Positions 1-8,202 of a stretch of DNA of 64,000 bases are shown here, one piece after another (the stretch's first letter is position 1; each line of letters begins with the position of its first letter). Both the position numbers and the translations under genes were made by a program. The notes under the pieces were generated by a model. The model searched no databases. It was not told the origin of the DNA and saw only the letters and a program-made list of their open reading frames with translations. Origin of the DNA: Leptotrichia trevisanii DSM 22070 (lineage in GTDB: Bacteria; Fusobacteriota; Fusobacteriia; Fusobacteriales; Leptotrichiaceae). The stretch covers positions 124,001-188,000 of the forward strand of contig NZ_KI519443.1 of NCBI RefSeq assembly GCF_000482505.1, read 5' to 3'.

Positions 1-618
1 CCCAACAACGATAAAACTTTCTTAAAATTAAGTTCCATTTTTAATCAAAAAGCAAATAACTGGATAAAAATAGACTTCTCAAGATACAACAATGATGACA
101 ATACCCTATTTGAAAAATTAAAAGAAGCAATATTAACTAAACAAACTGTAAAATTTGACTATTTCAATACAAAAGGCGAACATTCTGAAAGAACAGCAGA
201 TCCCCTGACTTTATGGTTCAAGGAAAAAGCGTGGTATTTATTTGCCTATTGCCACGAAAAAATCGACATTCGACAATTTAAAATAACAAGAATCAAAAAT
301 TTAACTTTAACAAACGAATATTTTGAAAAAACAATCAAAGACTTTGAAATAAATAACAACAAAAGCACAGTAAAAAGTGTAAAAGTCACAGTTGAAATAG
401 ACAAATCACAGGCATACCGTGTCTATGATGAATTTTCGGAAGAAAATATAAATAAAATGGAAGATGGTAATTTTGAAGTTACAATGGAAAATCCTGAAAA
501 CGAATGGATTTATGGTTATTTACTTTCATTTGGAGAATATTTGAGGGTAAAGGAACCTGAGAGAATAAAGAAAATTTTATTTAAAAAAATTGAAAAAATG
601 AAGAAAAATTATTTGTAA
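1..618 (+). CDS. WYL-domain transcriptional regulator (C-terminal part)
   Basis: The reading frame is open from the first base of the window and ends at TAA 616-618, so only the last 205 residues are visible and the start lies upstream. The tail of a WYL domain is seen, with the family hallmark in WYLFAYC followed by a conserved IRQFKITRI stretch, then a WCX-like C-terminal part ending in a basic helix. Proteins of this family (YafY/PafC type) normally carry an N-terminal winged helix that binds DNA, while the WYL domain senses a ligand, often a nucleic acid or nucleotide. The DNA-binding part is not in the window. The gene is followed by a strong terminator and then by the effector-binding operon in the same direction, so it may regulate that operon; this is inference from position only. 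Confidence 0.85.
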   Translation, partial: PNNDKTFLKLSSIFNQKANNWIKIDFSRYNNDDNTLFEKLKEAILTKQTVKFDYFNTKGEHSERTADPLTLWFKEKAWYLFAYCHEKIDIRQFKITRIKNLTLTNEYFEKTIKDFEINNNKSTVKSVKVTVEIDKSQAYRVYDEFSEENINKMEDGNFEVTMENPENEWIYGYLLSFGEYLRVKEPERIKKILFKKIEKMKKNYL

Positions 619-631
619 AAATAAATATTTT

Positions 632-660
632 AAATATGACACACTGATGTCATATTTTTT
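632..660 (+). terminator. Intrinsic terminator of the WYL gene
   Basis: A perfect 10-bp stem, AAATATGACA (632-641) and TGTCATATTT (648-657), encloses a six-base loop and runs into a T tract. It starts 14 bases after the stop codon and separates the WYL gene from the operon at 773. Confidence 0.85.
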
Positions 661-685
661 ATATTATAATAATTATAGAAATTTT

Positions 686-717
686 ATACTATTTCCCATT
701 TAAATAGGGTTTAGTAT
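686..717. promoter_or_regulatory. Imperfect dyad in the leader of the effector-binding operon
   Basis: ATACTA (686-691) and TAGTAT (712-717) form inverted ends around a CCC-ATTTAAAT-GGG core. The element lies in the 154-base gap between the WYL gene and the next operon, so it could be an operator or part of the 5' untranslated RNA. No protein can be assigned to it from the sequence. Confidence 0.3.
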
Positions 718-772
718 TAGAGAGGAGAAACTTTTAAAATAATAAAAATAACTTAACAAAGGTGGTATAATT

Positions 773-1267
773 ATGAAATATGAAATAGTAGAAATTAAAG
801 AAAAAACTCTTGTTGGATTAAAGGCAAGAATAAAGGAAGAGAAAACAGCACATGATACAATCTGGAATTTATGGAAAGATTTATATTCTGAAAAAGGTGT
901 GAAAAATGTAAAAGATAGAAAAAACGGTAATCTTATGGGAGTTTATTATAACTACAGTAATGAAAATGGATTTGCGTATGACTGTCTTACAGGTTGTGAA
1001 GTAAAGGATACAATAGATAAAATCCCTGAAAATATGATAAAAATACAAATCCCTGAGGGAAAATATGCAAAATTTGTAATTACTGGAAATCCTGAAAAGG
1101 CTGTTGGAGAGTTTTGGAATAAATTTTGGAAAGAATTGAGTAAGGATTTTTCAGATAATAGAAGGTATACATACGATTTTGAAGAATATATAACTAAAGA
1201 TAACTATGAAATATCAGGTGAAAGCTATGAAAACATGGAAATTCACATTTATATCAGTATAAAATAA
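773..1267 (+). CDS. Stand-alone effector-binding (GyrI-like) protein, copy 1
   Basis: This 164-residue protein resembles the effector-binding domain found at the C-terminus of AraC-type activators such as Rob and in GyrI/SbmC. It has no DNA-binding domain. Family members bind hydrophobic or cationic small molecules, and some protect DNA gyrase. Conserved features include the MGVYYNY and YDCLTGCEV segments and the strand around IQIPEGKYAKF, followed by the helix that contains GEFWNKFWKEL. Translation starts at ATG 773 behind GGTGG. It is the first gene of a tightly spaced operon, and the next gene is a clear tandem duplicate of it. The ligand is unknown. A role in sequestering toxic compounds is inferred from the family and from the ClbS-like gene in the same operon. 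Confidence 0.75.
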   Translation: MKYEIVEIKEKTLVGLKARIKEEKTAHDTIWNLWKDLYSEKGVKNVKDRKNGNLMGVYYNYSNENGFAYDCLTGCEVKDTIDKIPENMIKIQIPEGKYAKFVITGNPEKAVGEFWNKFWKELSKDFSDNRRYTYDFEEYITKDNYEISGESYENMEIHIYISIK

Positions 1268-1286
1268 TAATTAGGAGATGATAATT

Positions 1287-1760
1287 ATGAAATATGAAAT
1301 AGTAGAAATTAAAGAAAAAACTCTTGCTGGATTTAAAACAAGAGTGAAAGATGATGAAACAATGTATGAAAAAATTTCAGATTTATGGAAAAAACTGTAT
1401 TCTGAAAAAGGTGCTAAAAATATAGAAAACAGAATAAATGACAATGCTATAGGTGTTTACTATAACTACAATAACGAAAATGGATTTGAGTACGATTGTC
1501 TTACAGGCTGTGAAATAAAAAGTACAATTGGTGAAATTCCTGAAGATATGATAAAAATACAAATTCCAGAGGGAAAATATGCAAAATTTATAATTATGGG
1601 AAATCCTGAAAAGGCTGTTGGAGAATTTTGGAATAAATTTTGGGAAGAATTTGGGAAGGAAAAATCTGACATGAGAAATTATACCTATGATTTTGAAGAA
1701 TATATAGCAGGTAATGATTATGAAAATGCAGAAATTCACATTTATATCAGCATAAAATAA
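1287..1760 (+). CDS. Stand-alone effector-binding (GyrI-like) protein, copy 2
   Basis: This 157-residue protein is a paralogue of the preceding gene. Most positions match along the whole length, including the opening KYEIVEIKEKTL and the PEKAVGEFWNKFW helix. I place the start at ATG 1287, because the alternative ATG at 1278 overlaps the Shine-Dalgarno sequence AGGAG. The gap to copy 1 is 19 bases. The intergenic sequence before this gene and the one after it (AATAATNATTAGGAGATG) are nearly the same, which supports tandem duplication of a gene plus its ribosome binding site. The middle of the protein differs most from copy 1, which may reflect different ligands. No DNA-binding part is present. 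Confidence 0.75.
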   Translation: MKYEIVEIKEKTLAGFKTRVKDDETMYEKISDLWKKLYSEKGAKNIENRINDNAIGVYYNYNNENGFEYDCLTGCEIKSTIGEIPEDMIKIQIPEGKYAKFIIMGNPEKAVGEFWNKFWEEFGKEKSDMRNYTYDFEEYIAGNDYENAEIHIYISIK

Positions 1761-1779
1761 TCATTAGGAGATGGTAGTT

Positions 1780-2412
1780 ATGGCATTTGATTTTAAAAAG
1801 GAATTTAAAAGATTTTATAAACCATCAGAGAATCCTGAAATTATAGAAATCCCTAAAATGAATTTTATAGCAGTACGTGGAAAAGGAAATCCCAATGAGA
1901 AAGAAGGGGAATATCAAAAAGCTGTTGAAATGTTATATGGAGTTGCCTATACCCTTAAAATGAGTTACAAGACACAATATAAAATTGAAGGATTTTTTGA
2001 ATATGTTGTTCCGCCACTAGAAGGACTCTGGTGGCAGGAAAATGTAAAGAATGAAAATTATCTGCTAAACAAGAAATTATTTAACTGGATTTCTTTAATT
2101 AGAGTACCTGATTTTATTAAAAAGGAAGATGTGGAATGGGCTATAAAGTGTGCTACTGAAAAAAAGAAAAAGGATTTTTCAAAAGTTGAATTTTTCAGCT
2201 ATAATGAAGGGCTTTGTGTACAATGCATGCATATAGGAAGCTACAATGATGAACCTGAAACTATTCAGAAAATGAATGAATTTGCACAAAAATGTGGATA
2301 CAGCATTGATTTAACAGGGAAAAGATATCACCATGAAATTTATTTGAGCGATCCAAGAAAGGCAGATGTGAATAAGATTAAGACAGTGATAAGACAGCCT
2401 GTTAAAGAATAG
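1780..2412 (+). CDS. GyrI-like small-molecule-binding protein (larger type)
   Basis: This 210-residue protein belongs to the larger GyrI-like group often annotated as small-molecule-binding transcription-regulator-like proteins. Visible hallmarks are the opening DFKKEFKRFYKPS, the motif NFIAVRGKGNPNE, the segment PPLEGLWW and the end KRYHHEIYLSDPRK. The ATG at 1780 is preferred over 1771, which sits inside the Shine-Dalgarno sequence. It follows copy 2 by 19 bases and precedes the ClbS-like gene by 10 bases, so the four genes are almost certainly one transcript. No helix-turn-helix is seen. The known relatives bind drug-like ligands, but which compound this one binds cannot be read from sequence. 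Confidence 0.75.
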   Translation: MAFDFKKEFKRFYKPSENPEIIEIPKMNFIAVRGKGNPNEKEGEYQKAVEMLYGVAYTLKMSYKTQYKIEGFFEYVVPPLEGLWWQENVKNENYLLNKKLFNWISLIRVPDFIKKEDVEWAIKCATEKKKKDFSKVEFFSYNEGLCVQCMHIGSYNDEPETIQKMNEFAQKCGYSIDLTGKRYHHEIYLSDPRKADVNKIKTVIRQPVKE

Positions 2413-2422
2413 GGAGAAAATT

Positions 2423-2935
2423 ATGCAGGAATATTCAAGTAAAAAAGAATTGACAGATGAAATAAATAAAAGAGCTGTATTATTTATTAATGAATTTTCA
2501 GAAATTACTGATAAAAATAAAGATACTTTTGTAGATGAAGTTGACAAAAGTCCTGTTCAAATGATTGCTTACCAGCTGGGATGGATGAATTTAATACTTT
2601 TATGGGAAGAAAAAAATAAAAATAATGAAATAGTTATTACTCCTTCAGAAAATTACAAATGGAATAATTTAGGTGGACTTTATCAATCATTTTATAAAAA
2701 GTATGAAAATTATTCAATAAAAAAGTTAATTGCAGAATTTAATATAACCGTAAAAAAAATAACTAATTTAATTGAAATTTATACAGAAAAGGAGTTATTT
2801 GAGCAAAATCAACGACAATGGGCTTCTTCCACACCAAGTAACTGGCCTATCTGGAAATGGATACACATAAATACAGTCGCTCCTTTTAAAACTTTCAGGA
2901 CAAAAATAAGAAAATGGAAAAAATTAAATATTTGA
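2423..2935 (+). CDS. ClbS/DfsB family four-helix bundle protein
   Basis: This 170-residue protein matches the ClbS/DfsB (DUF1706) family. The clearest signs are the central helix around MIAYQLGWMNLILLWEE and the C-terminal segment that contains WPIWKWIHINTVAPFK and ends in a basic tail. ClbS, the named member, protects colibactin-producing Escherichia coli by opening the cyclopropane warhead of the toxin. Most homologues in other bacteria have no proven substrate. It is the last gene of the effector-binding operon, 10 bases after its neighbour, with Shine-Dalgarno GGGAGA. The grouping with three ligand-binding proteins suggests detoxification of a small molecule. Family assignment is firm; substrate is open. 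Confidence 0.8.
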   Translation: MQEYSSKKELTDEINKRAVLFINEFSEITDKNKDTFVDEVDKSPVQMIAYQLGWMNLILLWEEKNKNNEIVITPSENYKWNNLGGLYQSFYKKYENYSIKKLIAEFNITVKKITNLIEIYTEKELFEQNQRQWASSTPSNWPIWKWIHINTVAPFKTFRTKIRKWKKLNI

Positions 2936-3062
2936 CTTTTTTTATATTATAATTTATAATATTTTCAATTCTTTTAAAACTTTAGAAAATTAAACTATTA
3001 AAAACGAAATAATTTTATTTAGTTTTAAAGTCGAAAATTTATTGCAACTAAGAAAGGACAAA

Positions 3063-3683
3063 ATGATAATGAAAAATATAGTTTTTTTAATTTTAGATGA
3101 ATTTGCAGATTGGGAAGCTGCATTTCTGTCTTCAGCATTGAATGACAAAAATATAACTCAAAATTATTCGATTAGTTATGCTTCAACTAACAAGGATATT
3201 AAAACATCAATGGGAAATTTAAAAATGTTGCCTGATATGACATTAGAAGAAATTATGGAAGACAATACTGATGGACTGATTTTAATTGGAGGAAAAACTT
3301 GGAGAAATCAGAGCTTTAAAACAAACTACACGATTATTGAACTTGTTAAAAAATTTAAGAATAATCCAAATAAAGTTGTAGGTGCAATTTGTGATGCCGC
3401 TTATTTCCTTGCAACTAATGGACTTCTAAATGATTACAAACATACTGTAAACAATTTTGCGGAAATAAAGGATAATGAAAATTATACAAATTCTGAAAAT
3501 TTTGTGAAAGCAGAATCAGTAATTGATGGAAAGATGGTAACTGCAAGAGGTGACAGTCCCTTTCATTTTGCAAAAAATGTTATGAAAGCATTAGGCGATA
3601 TTCCTGAAAAAAATATAAATTTCTTTTTTGATATGTACACAATTGGATTTGAAAAGGCTTTTGAAAAATATTCTAATAAATAA
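3063..3683 (+). CDS. DJ-1/PfpI family protein
   Basis: This is a class I glutamine amidotransferase-like fold of the DJ-1/PfpI superfamily, about 206 residues. The usual acidic residue is seen near the N-terminus in LDEFADWEAA, and the nucleophile elbow is GAICDAAYFL, where Cys would be the reactive residue. These proteins act as peptidases, glyoxalase-like enzymes or stress proteins, and sequence alone does not say which. The start is ATG 3063 or ATG 3069, both behind AAAGGA at 3053-3058. A longer frame from TTG 3042 lacks a ribosome binding site. It stands alone between the effector-binding operon and the convergent metK. Confidence 0.8.
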   Translation: MIMKNIVFLILDEFADWEAAFLSSALNDKNITQNYSISYASTNKDIKTSMGNLKMLPDMTLEEIMEDNTDGLILIGGKTWRNQSFKTNYTIIELVKKFKNNPNKVVGAICDAAYFLATNGLLNDYKHTVNNFAEIKDNENYTNSENFVKAESVIDGKMVTARGDSPFHFAKNVMKALGDIPEKNINFFFDMYTIGFEKAFEKYSNK

Positions 3684-3692
3684 AAATTTAAA

Positions 3693-3720
3693 GGGAGTGA
3701 CTTATTCGCTCCCTGTTTTT
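3693..3720. terminator. Terminator between the DJ-1 gene and metK
   Basis: GGGAGTGA (3693-3700) pairs with TCGCTCCC (3706-3713) with one G-T wobble across a five-base loop, followed by TGTTTTT. It lies between two converging genes. On the minus strand the hairpin is followed by a mixed T-rich stretch, so it may also end metK. Confidence 0.8.
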
Positions 3721-3723
3721 ATA

Positions 3724-4878
3724 CTATTTCCCTAATTCTTCCTTCAATCCTTCAACTTTATCCAGCTTTTCCCAAGGTAAATCAATATCAGTTCTTCCAA
3801 TATGTCCAAATGCCGCTAAATCTTGATATCTAAATGATGGTTTTCTCAAGTTTAATGATTTTTGGATTCCATTCGGTGTTAAGTCAAATAATTTTGCAAC
3901 AGCCTCTTCAATTCTTGTTTCTTCAACTGTCCCAGTTCCAAATGTTTCTACACGAATTGACACTGGTTCAACAACACCTATCGCATAAGATAGTTGAACT
4001 TCACATTTTGTAGCAAAGCCTGCTGCAACAATATTTTTAGCAATCCATCTTGCCGCATAAGCCGCCGATCTGTCAACTTTGGATGGATCTTTTCCAGAAA
4101 ATGCTCCTCCACCATGTCTAAAATATCCACCATAAGTATCAATTATAATTTTTCTTCCAGTAAGTCCAGAATCTCCGTGAGGCCCTCCAATCACAAATCT
4201 TCCAGTTGGATTAATATGAAATTTTCTTACATTTTCAATATTCAAGTTATATTTTTCCAACACAGGTTTTATAACAAGTTCTTTTAAATCCTTCTCAATT
4301 TGTGCATTTGTAACATCTTCATTATGCTGTACAGATAAAACAACTGTATCAACATTTAACAACTTTCCATTTTCATCATAAGCCAGTGTAACCTGAGATT
4401 TTGCATCAGGCCTTGCCCAAACAAGTGTTCCATTTCTTGTGATTTCAGTTAATTTCTGAATAATTCCACGTGATAATACAAGTGCCAAAGGCATTAATTC
4501 TTCAGTTTCATTAACTGCTCCTCCGAACATAATTCCCTGATCTCCAGCTCCACCTGTATCTACCCCCATCGAAATATCAGGCGATTGAGAATGAATAGTA
4601 TTTAACACACCGCAGTCAGAGTCAAATCCCATTCCTGGACGATATCCGATTTCATAAATTTTATCTCTAACAATCTTCTGCACATCCACATAAGTCTTAG
4701 TTGTAATCTCTCCCCCAACAACTACAAGCCCAGTAGTTGCAAATGTTTCACAAGCCACTCTCGAACTTTCATCATCTGCAAGACAGGCGTCCAATATTGA
4801 ATCTGAAATCTGATCGCAAATTTTGTCTGGATGCCCTGGTGATACAAATTCCGATGTAAAGTAAATTTTTTTAGCCAT
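3724..4878 (-). CDS. metK: S-adenosylmethionine synthetase
   Basis: MetK makes S-adenosylmethionine from methionine and ATP in the cytoplasm. The 384-residue length is normal. Signature motifs are present: the N-terminal [13 protein letters not shown], the ATP-binding hexapeptide in [10 protein letters not shown], and the glycine-rich loop [19 protein letters not shown]. Translation starts at ATG 4878 behind AGGAGG. The gene is monocistronic, with a SAM-I riboswitch and a sigma-70 promoter upstream on the same strand and a terminator after it. High product level should therefore stop its own transcription. Nothing in the protein is odd. Confidence 0.97.
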   Translation of the reverse strand: MAKKIYFTSEFVSPGHPDKICDQISDSILDACLADDESSRVACETFATTGLVVVGGEITTKTYVDVQKIVRDKIYEIGYRPGMGFDSDCGVLNTIHSQSPDISMGVDTGGAGDQGIMFGGAVNETEELMPLALVLSRGIIQKLTEITRNGTLVWARPDAKSQVTLAYDENGKLLNVDTVVLSVQHNEDVTNAQIEKDLKELVIKPVLEKYNLNIENVRKFHINPTGRFVIGGPHGDSGLTGRKIIIDTYGGYFRHGGGAFSGKDPSKVDRSAAYAARWIAKNIVAAGFATKCEVQLSYAIGVVEPVSIRVETFGTGTVEETRIEEAVAKLFDLTPNGIQKSLNLRKPSFRYQDLAAFGHIGRTDIDLPWEKLDKVEGLKEELGK

Positions 4879-4986
4879 TTCATTTCCTCCTAATTTCTAA
4901 TTTCTATTTTTTTTATTGTAAAACAAATTATAATTATCAACCTTAAAATTTACACAATATTTTGTTATAAAAAATATTATTATCCT

Positions 4987-5118
4987 AAAAAAAACTCTTC
5001 CTTGCAAGGAAGAGAATTAAAATTCTTATCTTTGCATTTGTATGCCGGACTTAGCACCTTGTAATTACAGGTTGCTGGATACTCAAACGGGCCGTTCCCT
5101 AATATCTCTCTTGATAAG
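4987..5118 (-). promoter_or_regulatory. SAM-I riboswitch (S-box) leader of metK
   Basis: Read on the minus strand, the aptamer runs from 5118 to 5025. P1 is CUUAUC (5118-5113) with GAUAAG (5030-5025). The S-box landmarks follow in order: AAGAGAG, GGGAACGGCCCG, CAGCAACC and GGTGCTAAGTCC. The expression platform is a perfect 20-base palindrome at 4995-5014 followed by eight T residues on the minus strand (4987-4994), an intrinsic terminator. An alternative stem, AGAATT with AATTCT (5026-5013), would use part of P1 and the foot of the terminator, and is the likely antiterminator. When S-adenosylmethionine binds, P1 forms, the terminator folds and metK is off. Confidence 0.95.
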
Positions 5119-5177
5119 TTTTATTAAATTGTATCATAATTTTAAGTTTGATTTTCAAATAACTTTATTCTAAAACT

Positions 5178-5206
5178 AGTATATCCCATTTTTTAAAAAA
5201 TGTCAA
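5178..5206 (-). promoter_or_regulatory. Sigma-70 promoter of the metK transcript
   Basis: On the minus strand, TTGACA (5206-5201) and TATACT (5183-5178) are 17 bases apart. The promoter lies about 60 bases upstream of the riboswitch aptamer, which is the right place for a leader transcript. Confidence 0.85.
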
Positions 5207-5236
5207 TATTCAAAAATTTTTATTTTTCATATTTTT

Positions 5237-6439
5237 TTATTTATTGTATTCTGCTGCTTTTTTCTTCATAATTTCATCAATATTCACATCCGAAGATTTT
5301 TCAGCAGGTTTTACTGTCTGTGCAGGTTGTTGCTGTTTGGCTGCACTTGGTTTCTCAGCTTTAATCTCAACTTTTGAGGCTTCTTCCGCTTTGCTTTTAC
5401 TTTTCACATCATTAAGCGTACTTTCCGTCAAACTTTGAGAAGAATTTCCGTTTCCTAAGAAAGTTTTTACGTGCTTATCATTTTTCTTTTCTTCAACTAC
5501 TCCACCATTTTGAATTCTTTCTATAGCAGCAGCAGCATTCTTATCTCCATTCTTGGCAGCGATTTTATACCATTTTAAAGCCTCTGTCATATTATTCTGT
5601 TGATGATATGACATCGCAATCGGCATTGCAAGTCCTTTATTTCCAGCATTATATGCTTTCAGAAGATATGGACGTGATTCAGTCTGTTTTCCTCCATCAT
5701 ACAAAATTGCTCCAATTTCATAATTTGCTTCCTTTACACCACGATTTGCAGCCTTTTGGAACCATTTCATTGCTTCTGATTCATTTTTAAGCTCTTTATT
5801 TAAAAGTGCCACACGTATATCAGCTTCCTTTATTCCAGCATTATATGCTTTTTCAAATTCTGCTTTAGCCTCTTTGTATCTCTTTGCCTTTATTAAGTCA
5901 ACACCTCTATTGTATGCTTCTGCACCAGGACGCATTTTTATTTGACGCATTTGCTGTCTACCAGCAGTCGTTGTAGCACCTTTTGGAAGTCTTGCAATCA
6001 ATTTATTTGCTTCCGCCATATTTCCTTCTTCTTTAAAAATTACAGCCAAGTTATAAATTGCTTCAGGATAATTTTTATCTACACCATATTGCAAAATCTG
6101 TTTCACTTTATCCATATTTTTTAAGTTGTAATAAAGCTGTGCAAGTGACATAATTGATTCTTTATCTCCATTTTGAGCTTTTGTCAACGCTTCTGAAACT
6201 TTTGCTGGATCAATTTGATTGTCAATTAAATTTTGCTGCTCCTCAGGAGTCAAGTTTTGTATGTTAGGATTTCCTTGTGCCTGTCCTCCAAGATTAAAAA
6301 TATCAGTATTGATGTCCTTATTTTGTTGCTGTTGTGTCTGTTGATTGTTTTTCTTGTTATCCTTTTTCTTTTTAAAGCAAGAAACTGACATCATTCCAAT
6401 AGCCAAAATTACTATTGCAAACATTATTTTTCTTTTCAT
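5237..6439 (-). CDS. Sel1/TPR-repeat lipoprotein
   Basis: The 400-residue product begins with a lipoprotein signal whose lipobox ends MSVSC, so it should be lipid-anchored in the cell envelope. After a Lys/Gln/Asn-rich linker come helical repeats of the Sel1/TPR type, for example around AEAYNRGVDLIKAKRYKEA, EAMKWFQKAANRGVKEA and EALKWYKIAAKNGDKNA, at about residues 70-310. The final 90 residues are low-complexity (Lys, Glu, Ala, Gln) and probably disordered. Such repeats usually serve as protein-protein scaffolds, and no enzymatic motif is seen. It stands between the metK promoter and a phospholipase D-like lipoprotein gene. The partner is unknown. Confidence 0.75.
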   Translation of the reverse strand: MKRKIMFAIVILAIGMMSVSCFKKKKDNKKNNQQTQQQQNKDINTDIFNLGGQAQGNPNIQNLTPEEQQNLIDNQIDPAKVSEALTKAQNGDKESIMSLAQLYYNLKNMDKVKQILQYGVDKNYPEAIYNLAVIFKEEGNMAEANKLIARLPKGATTTAGRQQMRQIKMRPGAEAYNRGVDLIKAKRYKEAKAEFEKAYNAGIKEADIRVALLNKELKNESEAMKWFQKAANRGVKEANYEIGAILYDGGKQTESRPYLLKAYNAGNKGLAMPIAMSYHQQNNMTEALKWYKIAAKNGDKNAAAAIERIQNGGVVEEKKNDKHVKTFLGNGNSSQSLTESTLNDVKSKSKAEEASKVEIKAEKPSAAKQQQPAQTVKPAEKSSDVNIDEIMKKKAAEYNK

Positions 6440-6512
6440 TTACTGCTCATTCCTCTCTTTCAAATTCTTTTCATTTTATAATTCAATAAAATCTTCTGCC
6501 CAATTTTTACAT

Positions 6513-8165
6513 TTAAAATGATCCTAACTGTGTTGCATCCAATATTTTATACATAAAATCTGTACTTGCTTTCGTAGTTGGCTCATCATCAAAATTTATT
6601 GTAAACAAGCCATCCTTATTTTCCCACAATCTATCAAAATATGTATAAATATCCTTTGTCAACTTAGAATTTTTATTTGTCAAAATCCTAAAATTAGCAT
6701 CCATTATGTAACCACGTATATTTTTTTTGATTAAATTAGCTGAACCTGTGTGTATTATAACATTGCCGTCTGTTTTTTTGATTAGTGTTATCTTTGTGTG
6801 ATATTGCTCATTATTCGTAAAATACCATTTTACTTCTATTTTATTTTTAGTTTTTTTCTTCAATTTCTTAGAAACAGGTTTGTTAGGGAGTCCATTCGTA
6901 CTCATTCCAAAAGCATCTCTACTTCTATCAAAAATAATCCGAACTTTTACACCACGGTTTGCAGCCTTTATCAGCCTTTCAATGACACCCTTGTCAGCCA
7001 GAAAATACATTCCCATAAGTATCTCATCCCCAGCTCTCGCACTGTCAATATCCTTATCCAGATGCTCCCCAATTTTTGCCTCTGTCACAAACTGCAGCTG
7101 ATATTTATTATTTTCATCATCAAATCTGGTAATCATATCTCCATTTTTCTGATTTTCATTTTCAGAATTTTGACTTTTTTCAGGAAGTTCTCCAGTTTGT
7201 GCAAACCTTCTTGTTTCCTCTTCTACAAATTCTTCCTTCTTTTTCTCAATTTTTTTAACTTGCTTTTCAGTCTCACTTTCAGAAAAACTATTTATTAGGC
7301 TTGTCCTATCTTCTGTTAAATTCCCAATTTGACTGCTATTTATTCTATTCTCCTGCTTTCTGGTTACATCAATCTTCCCATCTGAAAATTCAGCCACAAG
7401 CTGCAATCCATGCAAAATATCCTTCGTAATTTCTCCATTAGCTGATATTGCCACATTCTCATGATAATAACTTGGATCGTGAATATTTGCACTCGAAACT
7501 ACAACATTTTCCTCATTCAAAAATATTTTCCTATGATCCGCCTTCACATTCAGCGCCCTCAACAAATTTCTCAAAGTCAGTTTAGGCCACATAGGCCCAT
7601 AAAAGTTCCCAATCCATCCCTTCCCCTGCGGATTCCCATGAGGTGCAATCAATGTTCTCCAAATTGGCGAGTACCAAGGAAACGTATCTTTTAACTTAAA
7701 AATATCCACCATTATAACATCAATCCCAGCATTTTTCATATCCGTAATAAATGGATGCTCAAAAGCCCCATACAAATTATTATTCTCATCTGAAAGCACA
7801 TATACCTTCAAATCAGGATTTTCCATCTTCTTTTTAATAAGCCTTCTCGTATATTCCTTAGCAAACTCTGGAAAATGCTCCTTATCCTTATTATAAATGT
7901 CATTAAACAAAAACATCTCCACAATCAGATAATCCTTAGCCTCATCCACAACCTTATAAGTCGCCTCCCAAATCTTCCTGTCATACCGAATATTCCCATC
8001 CTTGTCCAGATAAGTCAAATCATAATGAAACTCAACATTATCACTATCCCTCAATGGACCTTCATAATTTACTCCAAGCGGAGGAGTTTTTATTGTGGAA
8101 CATGAAATTGTAAAGGCTGTTAAAATACCAATTAATAAATACTTTTTTCTTCTTACTAAGTTCAT
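6513..8165 (-). CDS. Phospholipase D-like lipoprotein
   Basis: This 550-residue protein has a lipoprotein signal (lipobox around FTISC, Cys22) and two HKD-type repeats of the phospholipase D superfamily. The first is HRKIFLNEE with His211 and Lys213, followed by VVVSSANIHD. The second is HTKITLIKK with His456 and Lys458, followed by VIIHTGSANL. The family acts on phosphodiester bonds through a phospho-histidine, and cardiolipin synthase and secreted phospholipase D are known examples. The last acidic residue of the motif is Glu in copy one and absent in copy two. A charged coiled linker at about 290-345 separates the halves. The anchored location suggests action on envelope lipids or an external substrate. 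The upstream gene ends 37 bases away and may share the transcript. Confidence 0.8.
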   Translation of the reverse strand: MNLVRRKKYLLIGILTAFTISCSTIKTPPLGVNYEGPLRDSDNVEFHYDLTYLDKDGNIRYDRKIWEATYKVVDEAKDYLIVEMFLFNDIYNKDKEHFPEFAKEYTRRLIKKKMENPDLKVYVLSDENNNLYGAFEHPFITDMKNAGIDVIMVDIFKLKDTFPWYSPIWRTLIAPHGNPQGKGWIGNFYGPMWPKLTLRNLLRALNVKADHRKIFLNEENVVVSSANIHDPSYYHENVAISANGEITKDILHGLQLVAEFSDGKIDVTRKQENRINSSQIGNLTEDRTSLINSFSESETEKQVKKIEKKKEEFVEEETRRFAQTGELPEKSQNSENENQKNGDMITRFDDENNKYQLQFVTEAKIGEHLDKDIDSARAGDEILMGMYFLADKGVIERLIKAANRGVKVRIIFDRSRDAFGMSTNGLPNKPVSKKLKKKTKNKIEVKWYFTNNEQYHTKITLIKKTDGNVIIHTGSANLIKKNIRGYIMDANFRILTNKNSKLTKDIYTYFDRLWENKDGLFTINFDDEPTTKASTDFMYKILDATQLGSF

Positions 8166-8202
8166 TTTTCCCTAAGAGATTTTTATAATTCTTGAAAAAA
8201 TC

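Noticed and set aside
1383-1739. Minus-strand frame inside the second effector-binding gene
   Set aside because: It lies fully opposite a well-supported gene, has no ribosome binding site and a composition typical of an antisense frame.
2944-2962. AT palindrome after the ClbS-like gene as a terminator
   Set aside because: The stem is only A-T pairs with one mismatch and a short T run; too weak to call in this base composition.
6798-7298. Plus-strand 166-residue frame opposite the phospholipase D-like gene
   Set aside because: Rich in Phe, Ile and Leu as expected from the complement of Lys/Glu codons; no start signal; opposite a clear coding gene.
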